Assembly (NCBI GenBank): GCA_002411545.1
Contig: DHTG01000086.1
Span: forward strand, 1 to 17,707
Source of the DNA: Bacteroidales bacterium UBA5266
GTDB lineage: Bacteria > Bacteroidota > Bacteroidia > Bacteroidales > WCHB1-69
DNA length: 17,707 bases
Direction of reading: 5' to 3'
Shown here one piece after another: positions 7,986 through 15,380 of this stretch. Made by a program: the position numbers and the translations under genes. Positions within the stretch are counted from its first letter, which is position 1; each line of letters opens with the position of its first letter. The notes below the pieces were generated by a model that was not told the origin of the DNA, ran no database searches, and saw only the letters and a list, made by a program, of their open reading frames with translations.

Positions 7986-8760
7986 CTCTTTTATGCTTTT
8001 TCTTTTTATATGCTTTAAACATCAAATAACAAACAAATACTCCTCCTACCCCCAGTAAAACATAAGATAATTCATGGCTGTATTCATTTATAATATCTTG
8101 TTCTCCATGGGCAATATATCCAATCAAAGCTAAGATAGTGTTCCAAATTCCGGCACCCAAACAGGTATAGAGAATAAACGGCACTAATCTCATCTTTGAT
8201 AATCCTGCCGGAATAGAAATCAATTGACGAATTCCCGGCACTAAGCGACCGATAAATGTTGATACATTCCCGTTTTTAACAAAATAATCTTCCGCTTTTT
8301 TTATTTTTGTACTATTTAGTAAAAATATATGTCCGAGTTTACTATCGACAAATTTATATACTATGGGTCTTCCCAGATAAAGCGCTAAAAAATAATTAAA
8401 CAAAGCTCCTACCAAGGCTCCCAGGGTACCGAACAAAACAACAATGAAAACATTCACCCATTTATAATGGGTTACATACAAATTACTATTTTCAGCACTA
8501 CATGCAGCATAAGCAGCCGGAGGAATCACCACTTCCGATGGGAAGGGAATAAATGAACTTTCGATAGTCATTAATAATGTAATGGAATAATAGTTTAGAT
8601 TATTCAGATACCAATCAACCACTTTCTTTAGGGTTGATTTTTCTTTTACTGTTGTAACTATTTTTTCATTAGCTAATTGTGAAGAATCTATCGCTGATTG
8701 CGAATAGGAAAACTGTGAAAAAAAGCATACAAAACAAAAAAACAACAATAATCTTTTCAT
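7978..8760 (-). CDS. DedA-family membrane protein with N-terminal signal peptide
   Basis: A 260-residue polytopic inner-membrane protein of the DedA/VTT superfamily. Residues 1-20 look like a cleavable signal peptide (S20|Q21), followed by a short Ser/Lys-rich linker. The family's conserved features are present: ESSFIPFPSEV (67-77), FGTLGALVGAL (110-120), YLGRP, then GRLVPGIRQL (171-180) with R172 and R178, and AGLSKM (185-190). Further hydrophobic helices follow, with a basic tail (KKKKHKR). DedA proteins act in membrane homeostasis, and some members recycle undecaprenyl phosphate across the inner membrane; which lipid this one moves cannot be read from sequence. Its start shares an ATGA overlap with the upstream TPR gene, and aroE starts within its last codons. 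A cleavable signal ahead of the DedA core is the odd feature. Confidence 0.88.
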   Translation of the reverse strand: MKRLLLFFCFVCFFSQFSYSQSAIDSSQLANEKIVTTVKEKSTLKKVVDWYLNNLNYYSITLLMTIESSFIPFPSEVVIPPAAYAACSAENSNLYVTHYKWVNVFIVVLFGTLGALVGALFNYFLALYLGRPIVYKFVDSKLGHIFLLNSTKIKKAEDYFVKNGNVSTFIGRLVPGIRQLISIPAGLSKMRLVPFILYTCLGAGIWNTILALIGYIAHGEQDIINEYSHELSYVLLGVGGVFVCYLMFKAYKKKKHKRVD

Positions 8761-10205
8761 TCGTTTATATTATTTATATTGGTTAGAAAATTTACAACAT
8801 CGGGAATATCATACATCTTTTCATCATATTCGAGAAATTCATCGAGTAATTCGGGACTAGAAATATATGCTAAAGTTAAGAAAGAATTTCCTTGTATTGC
8901 ATCATCTTTTAAATAATAATAATTAGCCATTCTATACAAGTACGAAATATTATCAGGATGAATATCAATTCCTTTATACAATACCTCTATGGCTTTTTCC
9001 ACCTGTTGGTTCATTACATAAAAATCAGAATAAAACAACCAAACATCGCTTTCATTCGGAAAATGATCTGCTGCAAATGTAAACATCTCTTCTGCCTCAT
9101 TTATTTTTCCGTTACGATTTAAGTATTCACCTAAAAGTAGCCAATATTCAGGATTTTCTCTATCTAGTTCTATCGCTTTTCTTATACTTTCTATGGCTTT
9201 ATTATAATCATTTTGCGCTGCATACACAAATGCTTTCCCCGCATATGAAATTGAAAATTCATCATTTTCATCTATGGAATTTTGATACGAAACCAATGCA
9301 TTTTCGTATTCTTCTGCTTCATAGAAACTATTCCCCAATTGATGCCACAATAAATCTTTAGAACGAGTCATATTCAATAAAGTAAGAAAAACTTCATTGG
9401 CTTTCTTTCGTTCGTTGAGTTTAAAATAGGATTTCATTTCATAGAGGAGTGCTTCTTCGTTTTTTTCGTCTAATGCTAAGGCATAATCAAAAGATTCTAT
9501 GGCTTTTTCATAAAGATTGATTTCATAATAAGCAATTCCCAAATAACACCAAGCCGCTGATGAAAAGGAATTTTTTTGCACAAAATCAAAAAAATAACTT
9601 ACAATCTCATGTTTTTCTTCTTCATTAACTACATTAAAGAATGCATCTGAAACACCGGAAATCAAATATTCATTATCAGGATCTAATTCCAAGGCTTTTT
9701 GTAAACATTTTAAGGTTTTTTTTTCATCTCCTTTTTGCTCATATACGTCGGCTAATCCTAAATAAATATCTTCTAAAAAGCCCTTTTCTTCATTTTCGAG
9801 TTGAAGAAGTTTTTTATATATTTTAATGGATTGATCGTATTGTTTTAACTGTGCAAATAAATAAGCTTTTTCCAACAATATGTCCGTATTATCGAAAACA
9901 TTATTATCGTTTTCGTTCAATAATTTTAACGCTTCATCCTGTTTTTGCGTATAAATCAAATAATGTACTTTTTTCAATTGCAACATAATTGAATCAGGAT
10001 ATTGTTTTAATCCCAACGAAAGAGCTTTTTGAGCTTTGTTCATTTTTCCGGAATAAAAATAATGCTCAAATAAGAGCGCATAATCATCCTTATCGAAAAA
10101 GCTTGTTGTATGCGTATCCAACATTTTTTCAAATCTTTCTATCAATTCCAGATGTTCGAAATCGTCAGAATCATCATTAAAATTATCAAAAAAATCATCT
10201 TCCAT
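8757..10205 (-). CDS. Large cytoplasmic tetratricopeptide repeat protein
   Basis: A 482-residue protein made almost entirely of about twelve TPR helical hairpins, for example YLGLADVYEQKGDEKKTLKC, YLGIAYYEINLYEKAIESF and ALELDPDN. It begins with a very acidic segment (EDDFFDNFNDDSDDFEH). There is no signal peptide or membrane segment, so it is likely a soluble scaffold. I chose the ATG at 10205 because it is one base after the thiH stop and gives the acidic start; a longer reading from 10259 would overlap thiH by 53 bases and add an unlikely Cys/Lys-rich leader. Its stop forms an ATGA overlap with the DedA gene. TPR proteins hold protein complexes together; the partner here is unknown. Confidence 0.85.
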   Translation of the reverse strand: MEDDFFDNFNDDSDDFEHLELIERFEKMLDTHTTSFFDKDDYALLFEHYFYSGKMNKAQKALSLGLKQYPDSIMLQLKKVHYLIYTQKQDEALKLLNENDNNVFDNTDILLEKAYLFAQLKQYDQSIKIYKKLLQLENEEKGFLEDIYLGLADVYEQKGDEKKTLKCLQKALELDPDNEYLISGVSDAFFNVVNEEEKHEIVSYFFDFVQKNSFSSAAWCYLGIAYYEINLYEKAIESFDYALALDEKNEEALLYEMKSYFKLNERKKANEVFLTLLNMTRSKDLLWHQLGNSFYEAEEYENALVSYQNSIDENDEFSISYAGKAFVYAAQNDYNKAIESIRKAIELDRENPEYWLLLGEYLNRNGKINEAEEMFTFAADHFPNESDVWLFYSDFYVMNQQVEKAIEVLYKGIDIHPDNISYLYRMANYYYLKDDAIQGNSFLTLAYISSPELLDEFLEYDEKMYDIPDVVNFLTNINNINE

Positions 10206-10206
10206 A

Positions 10207-11325
10207 TTAATTCCTTTCTTTTTCAAAACACATATCCCAATCTTTCCACACAGTTTCATAACCCCTTGCTTGAATCATTTTCATTAATTCAACAGGGTTT
10301 CTATTATCATTTACGGTAAATTGTTCCAATTCATTTTTATAGCATGCATAGCCTCCCGGATCAGTTTTGGAACCAGCACTCATGGAAGTTATCCCCAAAT
10401 CTATCATATGATTTCGAAAATATTGACTTTCACGCGTAGTCAACGACATTTCCAAATCAGGATCGAACATACGAAAGGACCATATCATTTGAGCAAATTC
10501 TTTATCACTTACAATAAAATTCGGAACAAAACTCCCCACATGAGGACGAATGCGTGGAAAAGCGATTGAGTATTTCACTTTCCAATATTTCTTTTCGAGA
10601 TAACGTAAATGCATCGCCATAAACACCGCTTCTATACGCCAATCTTCTAAGCCCAATAAAGCACCCAACCCGATTTTTCTTACTTCAGCTTGCCCTAAAC
10701 GGTCGGGGGTATTGATACGCCAGTTATAATCACGCTTTTTCCCGGCAGGATGATAATGCGTATATCGTTTTTTATGATACGTTTCTTGATATACATATAC
10801 TCCATGCAATCCATGTAATATCAAATGTTGATATTCTGCGGTTGTCATAGGATACACTTCTAGTGTTATTTGCTTGAAATACGGATGTATTATATCCATA
10901 GCATGAGCTATATAATCAAGTCCCGTATCTTTTGGCGATTCACCGGTAAGTAAAAGTATATGTTCATAACCCATTTTTTTAATCACTTCCACTTCCGCCA
11001 GGATTTCATCATCGCTTAATTTGATACGATGTATTTTATTGTTTTGATTAAATCCACAATATATACAATGATTAGAACAAAGATTAGATAAATACAAAGG
11101 AATATACAATTGCATGGTTTTCCCAAAACGTTTTTGTGTAATATCACGGCTAATAAAAGCCATTTCCTCTAAATACTTTTCTGCGGCAGGTGATACCAGC
11201 GCTTTAAAATCTTCTATACTCACATTTTTGTTTTGTATAGCATTTTCGACATCCGATTGTGTTTTAGAATAGATTTCCTCTCTCACTTCATCCCAATCAT
11301 ATCGTTCAACAATTTCCGAAAACAT
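10207..11325 (-). CDS. thiH: 2-iminoacetate synthase (tyrosine lyase) ThiH
   Basis: A 372-residue radical SAM enzyme that splits tyrosine into 2-iminoacetate (dehydroglycine) and p-cresol, supplying the glycine-derived part of the thiamin thiazole ring. The [4Fe-4S] motif CxxxCxxC is at C83, C87 and C90 (CSNHCIYCGF). Other family signatures are LLLTGESP, the YQETYH stretch, GLGALLGLEDWR, AFPRIRPH and the C-terminal SAGSKTDPGGY. Length matches E. coli ThiH (about 377) and is shorter than HydG. It normally works with ThiG and ThiS, which are not in this window, so this copy is away from any thi cluster seen here. It is the first gene of a four-gene operon. I saw no TPP riboswitch in its leader. 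Confidence 0.93.
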   Translation of the reverse strand: MFSEIVERYDWDEVREEIYSKTQSDVENAIQNKNVSIEDFKALVSPAAEKYLEEMAFISRDITQKRFGKTMQLYIPLYLSNLCSNHCIYCGFNQNNKIHRIKLSDDEILAEVEVIKKMGYEHILLLTGESPKDTGLDYIAHAMDIIHPYFKQITLEVYPMTTAEYQHLILHGLHGVYVYQETYHKKRYTHYHPAGKKRDYNWRINTPDRLGQAEVRKIGLGALLGLEDWRIEAVFMAMHLRYLEKKYWKVKYSIAFPRIRPHVGSFVPNFIVSDKEFAQMIWSFRMFDPDLEMSLTTRESQYFRNHMIDLGITSMSAGSKTDPGGYACYKNELEQFTVNDNRNPVELMKMIQARGYETVWKDWDMCFEKERN

Positions 11326-11419
11326 AATTATCTATTATTTTGCATAAACTAAATCAAGCGTATCGATGTAATCTTCTTAATTATAAAACTTTTCTGTTTA
11401 TTGTAATTTTTTTCGTTTG

Positions 11420-11427
11420 CAAAAGTA
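11420..11427 (-). promoter_or_regulatory. -7 promoter element of the thiH-TPR-dedA-aroE operon
   Basis: The minus strand reads TACTTTTG followed by C, identical to the tRNA promoter core. It lies about 95 bases upstream of the thiH start, so the leader would be about 85 bases. A TTCG at about the -33 distance is only a weak match to the TTG element. Confidence 0.65.
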
Positions 11428-11468
11428 CATAAATTTATTGAACGAATAATCGACTTTTAAAATTGGTT

Positions 11469-11493
11469 TCATACAATTTTATATCATACAATT
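11469..11493. repeat. Tandem TCATACAATT repeats between thiH and ansA
   Basis: TCATACAATT occurs at 11469-11478 and 11484-11493, a period of 15 bp, in the divergent spacer between thiH and the asparaginase gene. A nine-base match (TCATACAAT) recurs at 12681-12689, just after the asparaginase gene. They could be operator half-sites; this is only a pattern observation. Confidence 0.35.
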
Positions 11494-11574
11494 CACGAGA
11501 ATTTTCTTTTATTATCGCTACATATATACTTAAAAAAAACTTAAGTCGTTATTGAAATCGTAATAACACATGAT

Positions 11575-12609
11575 ATGAAACGAAACATTTTGGTTATCTA
11601 TACGGGTGGAACAATAGGAATGATTAAAAATCCTCAATCAAATGCATTAGAACCTTTTGAATTTAATGACATTTACACCTATCTTCCTATGTTAAAATTA
11701 CTTGATGCTAGCATAGTTTGCGTGAATATCAAGCCGTTTATTGATTCTTCAAATACAGATCCGGCTTTTTGGATACGTTTAGCGAGCGAAATCTATACTA
11801 ATTATCCACACTATGATGGCTTCGTTGTATTACACGGAACGGATACCATGTCATATACAGCATCCGCATTAAGTTTTTTATTGGAAAATGTAAACAAACC
11901 CATTATATTAACCGGTTCCCAATTACCTTTGGGTGTCATGCGTACCGATGGCATAGAAAACATTCTTAACTCCATCGAAATTGCTGCTGATTATAAAGAA
12001 AATAGACCTAGAGTACCTGAAGTTTGTATCTATTTTGAAAATGCCTTATATCGGGGAAATCGTACCTATAAAGACAGTGCTGAACATTTTAACGCATTTG
12101 CTTCTTCTAACTATCCTAAATTAGCGGAAGTTGGTGTAAAAATAAGATACAAAGATATATATATTCACCCATGGAACAACAAAGAATTGATTTTACATAC
12201 TCGAATGGATAACAACATTGCTATATTAAAATTATACCCTGGCATTTCAACTCACTTTATATCATCCGTCTTACACACTCCCAACCTTAGAGCGGTAATC
12301 ATGGAAACCTATGGTTCAGGCAATGCACCTACAAATAAAGCATTTTTATCCTTATTAGAATCTGCTATTAATCAAGGCTTATTGGTTGTTAGTGTTACAC
12401 AATGCAAAGGAGGTGGCATGGTAGAAATAGGAAAATACGAAGCAAGTTTGCATTTAGGAAAAATCGGTGTTATCAGCGGGTATGACATTACTACTGAAGC
12501 CGCCGTTACTAAATTAATGTTCTTACTTGGTCAAAGACTAAATAATTATGACATTAAAAATTTAATGCAACAATCGCTCAGAGGAGAAATATCGAAAGAA
12601 AATATATAA
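11575..12609 (+). CDS. ansA: Type I (cytoplasmic) L-asparaginase
   Basis: A 344-residue amidohydrolase converting L-asparagine to aspartate and ammonia. The first signature, VIYTGGTIGM (8-17), carries nucleophile T13. The second, VLHGTDTMSYTASAL (85-99), carries T89 and D90. K166 in ALYRGNRTYKDS completes the expected Thr-Lys-Asp set. There is no signal peptide, and length and sequence match the type I family, related to E. coli AnsA. It is transcribed divergently from the thiH operon. The 249-base spacer includes the repeat pair at 11469-11493; no exact TAnnTTTG element is seen on this strand. A GatD-like or glutaminase role is less likely. Confidence 0.93.
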   Translation: MKRNILVIYTGGTIGMIKNPQSNALEPFEFNDIYTYLPMLKLLDASIVCVNIKPFIDSSNTDPAFWIRLASEIYTNYPHYDGFVVLHGTDTMSYTASALSFLLENVNKPIILTGSQLPLGVMRTDGIENILNSIEIAADYKENRPRVPEVCIYFENALYRGNRTYKDSAEHFNAFASSNYPKLAEVGVKIRYKDIYIHPWNNKELILHTRMDNNIAILKLYPGISTHFISSVLHTPNLRAVIMETYGSGNAPTNKAFLSLLESAINQGLLVVSVTQCKGGGMVEIGKYEASLHLGKIGVISGYDITTEAAVTKLMFLLGQRLNNYDIKNLMQQSLRGEISKENI

Positions 12610-12718
12610 AGAACATATTAACTTGTATCACACATATATCCGAAAAACAATTTAACTGTTATTAATGTACAATAATTCCATCATACAATCGTTTTAAGGA
12701 TAGTTAATCATAAAGCCT

Positions 12719-12880
12719 ATGTCAAATTATTTTACACCTTTAAAGAAAGCAACCCTCCAAAAAGGAAAAGAACGTAAACAACCTTATCAAAAGACGGTAG
12801 TCAGTTTGCTAAATTACTCCAAATCTATCGAAGTAAAGCACTCTAAACTTTACGGCACATTATTATTTATCAATAATTAA
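12719..12880 (+). CDS. Small conserved-looking hypothetical protein (53 residues)
   Basis: An ATG-to-TAA frame of 53 codons starting MSNYFTPLKK and ending YGTLLFINN. It lies in the 291-base space between the asparaginase and exonuclease III genes, 109 bases after the former and on the same strand. It is basic and soluble, with no signal peptide or membrane segment. The pattern of an FTPxKKxT start, a central LLNYSKSIEVK stretch and a short LFINN end recalls small proteins common in Bacteroidetes; that is from memory and unconfirmed. Function unknown. The unbroken frame in AT-rich sequence, and codons unlike the flanking spacer, support a real gene. No exact promoter consensus is visible upstream. 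Confidence 0.6.
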   Translation: MSNYFTPLKKATLQKGKERKQPYQKTVVSLLNYSKSIEVKHSKLYGTLLFINN

Positions 12881-12881
12881 A

Positions 12882-12922
12882 CCCTGTATACAAATTTAAT
12901 TTATATCTCTAACAATACAGGG
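12882..12922 (-). terminator. Possible terminator after exonuclease III (long-loop inverted repeat)
   Basis: CCCTGTAT at 12882-12889 and ATACAGGG at 12915-12922 can pair across a 25-base loop. On the minus strand the stem is followed by TTTAATT. One arm lies within the last codons of the exonuclease gene. The long loop and short T tract make this weak; it sits where two convergent units end. Confidence 0.35.
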
Positions 12923-13659
12923 CAATGATCGGAATGTTTTGCAGAAGGTAATATAACAGATCTTTTTAATTGTTTTTCTAGAGAAAGTGAAGCCAAATGA
13001 TAATCAATACGCCATCCTAAATTTTTATCGCGTGCATTTGCTCTATAGCTCCACCATGTATATTGATGCGATTCGACATTAAAATAACGAAACGTATCAA
13101 TAAATCCACTTTTAATAAAATCATCTATCCAGGCCCTTTCCTCAGGTAAGAACCCCGAAGAAGTAGCATTGCGAATGGGGTCGTGTATATCAATAGGTTT
13201 ATGACAAATATTATAATCTCCCGATAAGATTAAATGGGGTCTTTCTTTTTGTAATTCGGAAATATAATGTTGAAAATCATCCAACCATTGCATTTTAAAC
13301 GCTTGACGTTCATCACCGCTACTTCCCGAAGGATGATAAACGCTCACAATCGATAAATTGCCGAAATCTGCACGAATAAATCTTCCTTCTCTGTCATAAA
13401 CGGACATATTCATCCCATACTCCACATGATCGGGTTGCGTTTTAGTAAGAATGGCAACACCACTATATCCTTTTTTTTGTGCGGAAAACACATAGGTATA
13501 ATAACCTAATTGTTTAAGTTCTAAAATTGGTATTTGATCCTGTTGCGCTTTTGTTTCTTGAATACATACTACATCCGGATTTACTTCTTGTAACCATTCA
13601 AAAAAACCTTTAGATATCGCAGCTCTGATTCCATTTACATTATAAGTTATTAAAACCAT
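12901..13659 (-). CDS. xth: Exodeoxyribonuclease III / AP endonuclease
   Basis: A 252-residue DNA repair enzyme of the ExoIII family, cutting 5' of abasic sites and degrading duplex DNA 3' to 5'. Conserved residues are in order: N7 in TYNVNGIRAA, metal ligand E35 in CIQETKA, Y108 in SVYHPSG, D148 and N150 in LSGDYNICH, W216 and D219 in LGWRIDYHLAS, and D244/H245 in KHSDHCPV. Length is normal. It lies 46 bases downstream of the phosphotransacylase gene on the same strand, with a strong hairpin just ahead of its start, so it may not be co-transcribed. A close match to the Gram-positive ExoA type is possible; the reaction is the same. Confidence 0.94.
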   Translation of the reverse strand: MVLITYNVNGIRAAISKGFFEWLQEVNPDVVCIQETKAQQDQIPILELKQLGYYTYVFSAQKKGYSGVAILTKTQPDHVEYGMNMSVYDREGRFIRADFGNLSIVSVYHPSGSSGDERQAFKMQWLDDFQHYISELQKERPHLILSGDYNICHKPIDIHDPIRNATSSGFLPEERAWIDDFIKSGFIDTFRYFNVESHQYTWWSYRANARDKNLGWRIDYHLASLSLEKQLKRSVILPSAKHSDHCPVLLEI

Positions 13660-13670
13660 AAGTATACGTT

Positions 13671-13699
13671 AAAGGAGTTGTTTTATGTAAAACAACTCC
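13671..13699 (-). terminator. 12-bp perfect hairpin between ptb and xth
   Basis: GGAGTTGTTTTA (13674-13685) and TAAAACAACTCC (13688-13699) are perfect complements with two bases between them. On the minus strand the stem is followed by TTTAAC. It lies just after the phosphotransacylase stop and ends about 11 bases before the exonuclease start. A terminator is the simplest reading; the short T tract leaves room for a leader structure acting on exonuclease translation. Confidence 0.65.
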
Positions 13700-13705
13700 A
13701 GATTA

Positions 13706-14614
13706 TTAATTTGCCATCAAAGCAGCTAATGCTATTGAATAATTTTTTGATTTCGCCGAATCCCCGCGAGAAGTTAAAATACACGGAACTTTTGCTCCGC
13801 ATACCATAGCAGCCAATTCACCACCAGCTAACTTAGTACATGTTTTATAAAAAACATTGCCTGATTCGATATTAGCAAACACCAAACAATCAGCATCACC
13901 TGCCACAGGACTTGACAACTTTTTAATTTCGGCACTTTCTTTATCTATGGCTACATCCAATCCAAAAGGACCATCCACGAAAGCTCCTTTAATTTGACCT
14001 CTATCAGCCATTTTAGCAATAAGGGCTGCATCAACACAAGCTGGCATGCCCGATAGCATTTGTTCCGTAGCTGCTAGCAAAGCTAATTTAGGTTTGGAAA
14101 TTTCAAGAGCTTGAGCTATTTTTATTAAATAATTCGTAATAGCCACTTTTTGATTTAAATCAGGTGACGGTATGACGGCCACATCACCACAGATTATCAA
14201 TTTTGAATAAGTCGGCGTTTCAATAACAGTTGCATGCGATAATACAGCTTTGGGGCCGGGCATTAACCCATGTTCTTTATTTAATATGGCTCTCATGTAT
14301 TTATCTGTACTAAGCAAACCTTTCATCAACACATCGCCTTTCCCTTCATTTATTAATTGAACCGCTTTCGCACCTGCTTTCATTTCATCCACTTCGTGTT
14401 CAATATTAAATTTACTGCTGTTAAAACCATGTTTTTGGCAAACTTCTTTGATCATAGTTTCATCTCCTACCAAAGTAGCTTCCACTATATCTTGCTCAAT
14501 AGCATGATAAATAGCTTCAATTGTATGGGAATCAACTGCATAAGCCGCCACCAAACGTTTTTTAGGCTTGGATTTTACCAAGTCTACCATTTGATCTAAT
14601 TTTGTAATACTCAT
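13706..14614 (-). CDS. ptb: Phosphate butyryl/acetyltransferase (Ptb family)
   Basis: A 302-residue enzyme of the phosphate acetyl/butyryltransferase family, which moves an acyl group between CoA and phosphate (butyryl-CoA + Pi to butyryl-phosphate + CoA, or the acetyl equivalent). Family signatures include DVLMKGLLSTDKYMRA (about 89-104), VLSHATVIETP, the VIPSPDLNQK motif, VDGPFGLDVAIDK (about 213-225), GNVFYKTCTKLAGGELA and the C-terminal TSRGDSAKSKNYSIALA. Length matches Ptb (about 300) rather than Pta (over 320). Ptb usually pairs with butyrate kinase, which is not next to it here, so the substrate is unsure. Its promoter is TAATTTTG at 14686-14693. The hairpin at 13671-13699 follows its stop. 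Confidence 0.88.
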   Translation of the reverse strand: MSITKLDQMVDLVKSKPKKRLVAAYAVDSHTIEAIYHAIEQDIVEATLVGDETMIKEVCQKHGFNSSKFNIEHEVDEMKAGAKAVQLINEGKGDVLMKGLLSTDKYMRAILNKEHGLMPGPKAVLSHATVIETPTYSKLIICGDVAVIPSPDLNQKVAITNYLIKIAQALEISKPKLALLAATEQMLSGMPACVDAALIAKMADRGQIKGAFVDGPFGLDVAIDKESAEIKKLSSPVAGDADCLVFANIESGNVFYKTCTKLAGGELAAMVCGAKVPCILTSRGDSAKSKNYSIALAALMAN

Positions 14615-14685
14615 TATTATTCCGTTTTTTATTGTTTTATAATATTTTGATTAATGCAAACGAATCGCTTCGTTTTACCCGCACG

Positions 14686-14693
14686 CAAAATTA
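14686..14693 (-). promoter_or_regulatory. -7 promoter element of ptb
   Basis: The minus strand reads TAATTTTG followed by C, an exact TAnnTTTG match, about 72 bases upstream of the ptb start. A TTG lies only 10 bases further upstream, too close for the usual -33 spacing. Confidence 0.6.
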
Positions 14694-14757
14694 TAAAAAA
14701 TATCAACCTGAATATATTTTATTAAACAGAAAACAAATGAAAGAGGCAAATATCTAC

Positions 14758-15192
14758 TTACCTTTTTTTTCGAAAAAACACAGTAAGCAATTCGCTACAT
14801 TCTTTTTCCAAAACGCCACCCTCGATTTGTGTAGTAGGATGAAAAAGTGATTTTTTATCTATGTGTGCAAATCTTTTATCGTAGGCACCAAACACAATTT
14901 TATCAATTTGAGTCCAATAGGCTGCTCCCATACACATAGTACAAGGTTCCAATGTAACATATAAAGTACAATCTTTTAAATACTTACTTTGTAAATACAT
15001 AGAAGCTGCCGTAAAAGCTTGCATTTCTGCATGTGCACTGGCATCACATAATGTTTCTGTTAAATTATGTGCTTTTGCAATGATTATATCATTCGAAACA
15101 ATGACTGCACCAATAGGTATTTCATCTTTAATCAGCCCTTTTTGCGCTTCCTCTAAAGCTATGCGCATATAGGATACATCTACTTGGTTCAT
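14758..15192 (-). CDS. tadA: tRNA-specific adenosine deaminase TadA
   Basis: A 144-residue zinc-dependent deaminase of the cytidine/deoxycytidylate deaminase superfamily. Zinc ligands are H54 in SAHAEMQAF and C84/C87 in LEPCTMCMGAAYW; E56 is the proton shuttle. The early PIGAVIV segment, a C-terminal FGAYDKRF, and the ending LLTVFFRKKR are characteristic of TadA, which deaminates A34 to inosine in tRNA-Arg(ACG). It probably acts as a homodimer. It has its own 143-base spacer before ptb, and a divergent 188-base spacer separates it from the secreted protein gene. Guanine deaminase is a less likely alternative, given the HNxTE pattern and tail. No exact promoter consensus is seen. Confidence 0.9.
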   Translation of the reverse strand: MNQVDVSYMRIALEEAQKGLIKDEIPIGAVIVSNDIIIAKAHNLTETLCDASAHAEMQAFTAASMYLQSKYLKDCTLYVTLEPCTMCMGAAYWTQIDKIVFGAYDKRFAHIDKKSLFHPTTQIEGGVLEKECSELLTVFFRKKR

Positions 15193-15326
15193 CTTTTTAT
15201 TTTAATAACGTATTACATTTAAAACTTATATAAATTAAAAAACATTCTTTCAATTAAATATGTAATTATCTATATAATAATTCTATATTTTTATAGAAAA
15301 ACGACATTATATGTTTATATAATTTA

Positions 15327-15334
15327 TATTTTTG
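15327..15334 (+). promoter_or_regulatory. -7 promoter element of the short T9SS cargo gene
   Basis: TATTTTTG followed by C matches TAnnTTTG exactly and lies 46 bases upstream of the start at 15381. The leader that follows is almost pure A and T with no Shine-Dalgarno sequence, common for Bacteroidetes genes. Confidence 0.65.
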
Positions 15335-15380
15335 CATTCAAAATAATTATTAATAATTAATCATTAAATAAAAAATTTGT

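Noticed and set aside
10206..10259. Longer start for the TPR protein at 10259
   Set aside because: It would overlap thiH by 53 bases; the ATG at 10205 fits one base after the thiH stop.
11326..11427. TPP riboswitch in the thiH leader
   Set aside because: Neither the CTGAGA core nor the distal ACCTGA-type core is present on the minus strand.
14632..14850. Plus-strand frame of 72 codons between ptb and tadA
   Set aside because: Half of it is antisense to the tadA C-terminus, and it contains the ptb promoter on the other strand.
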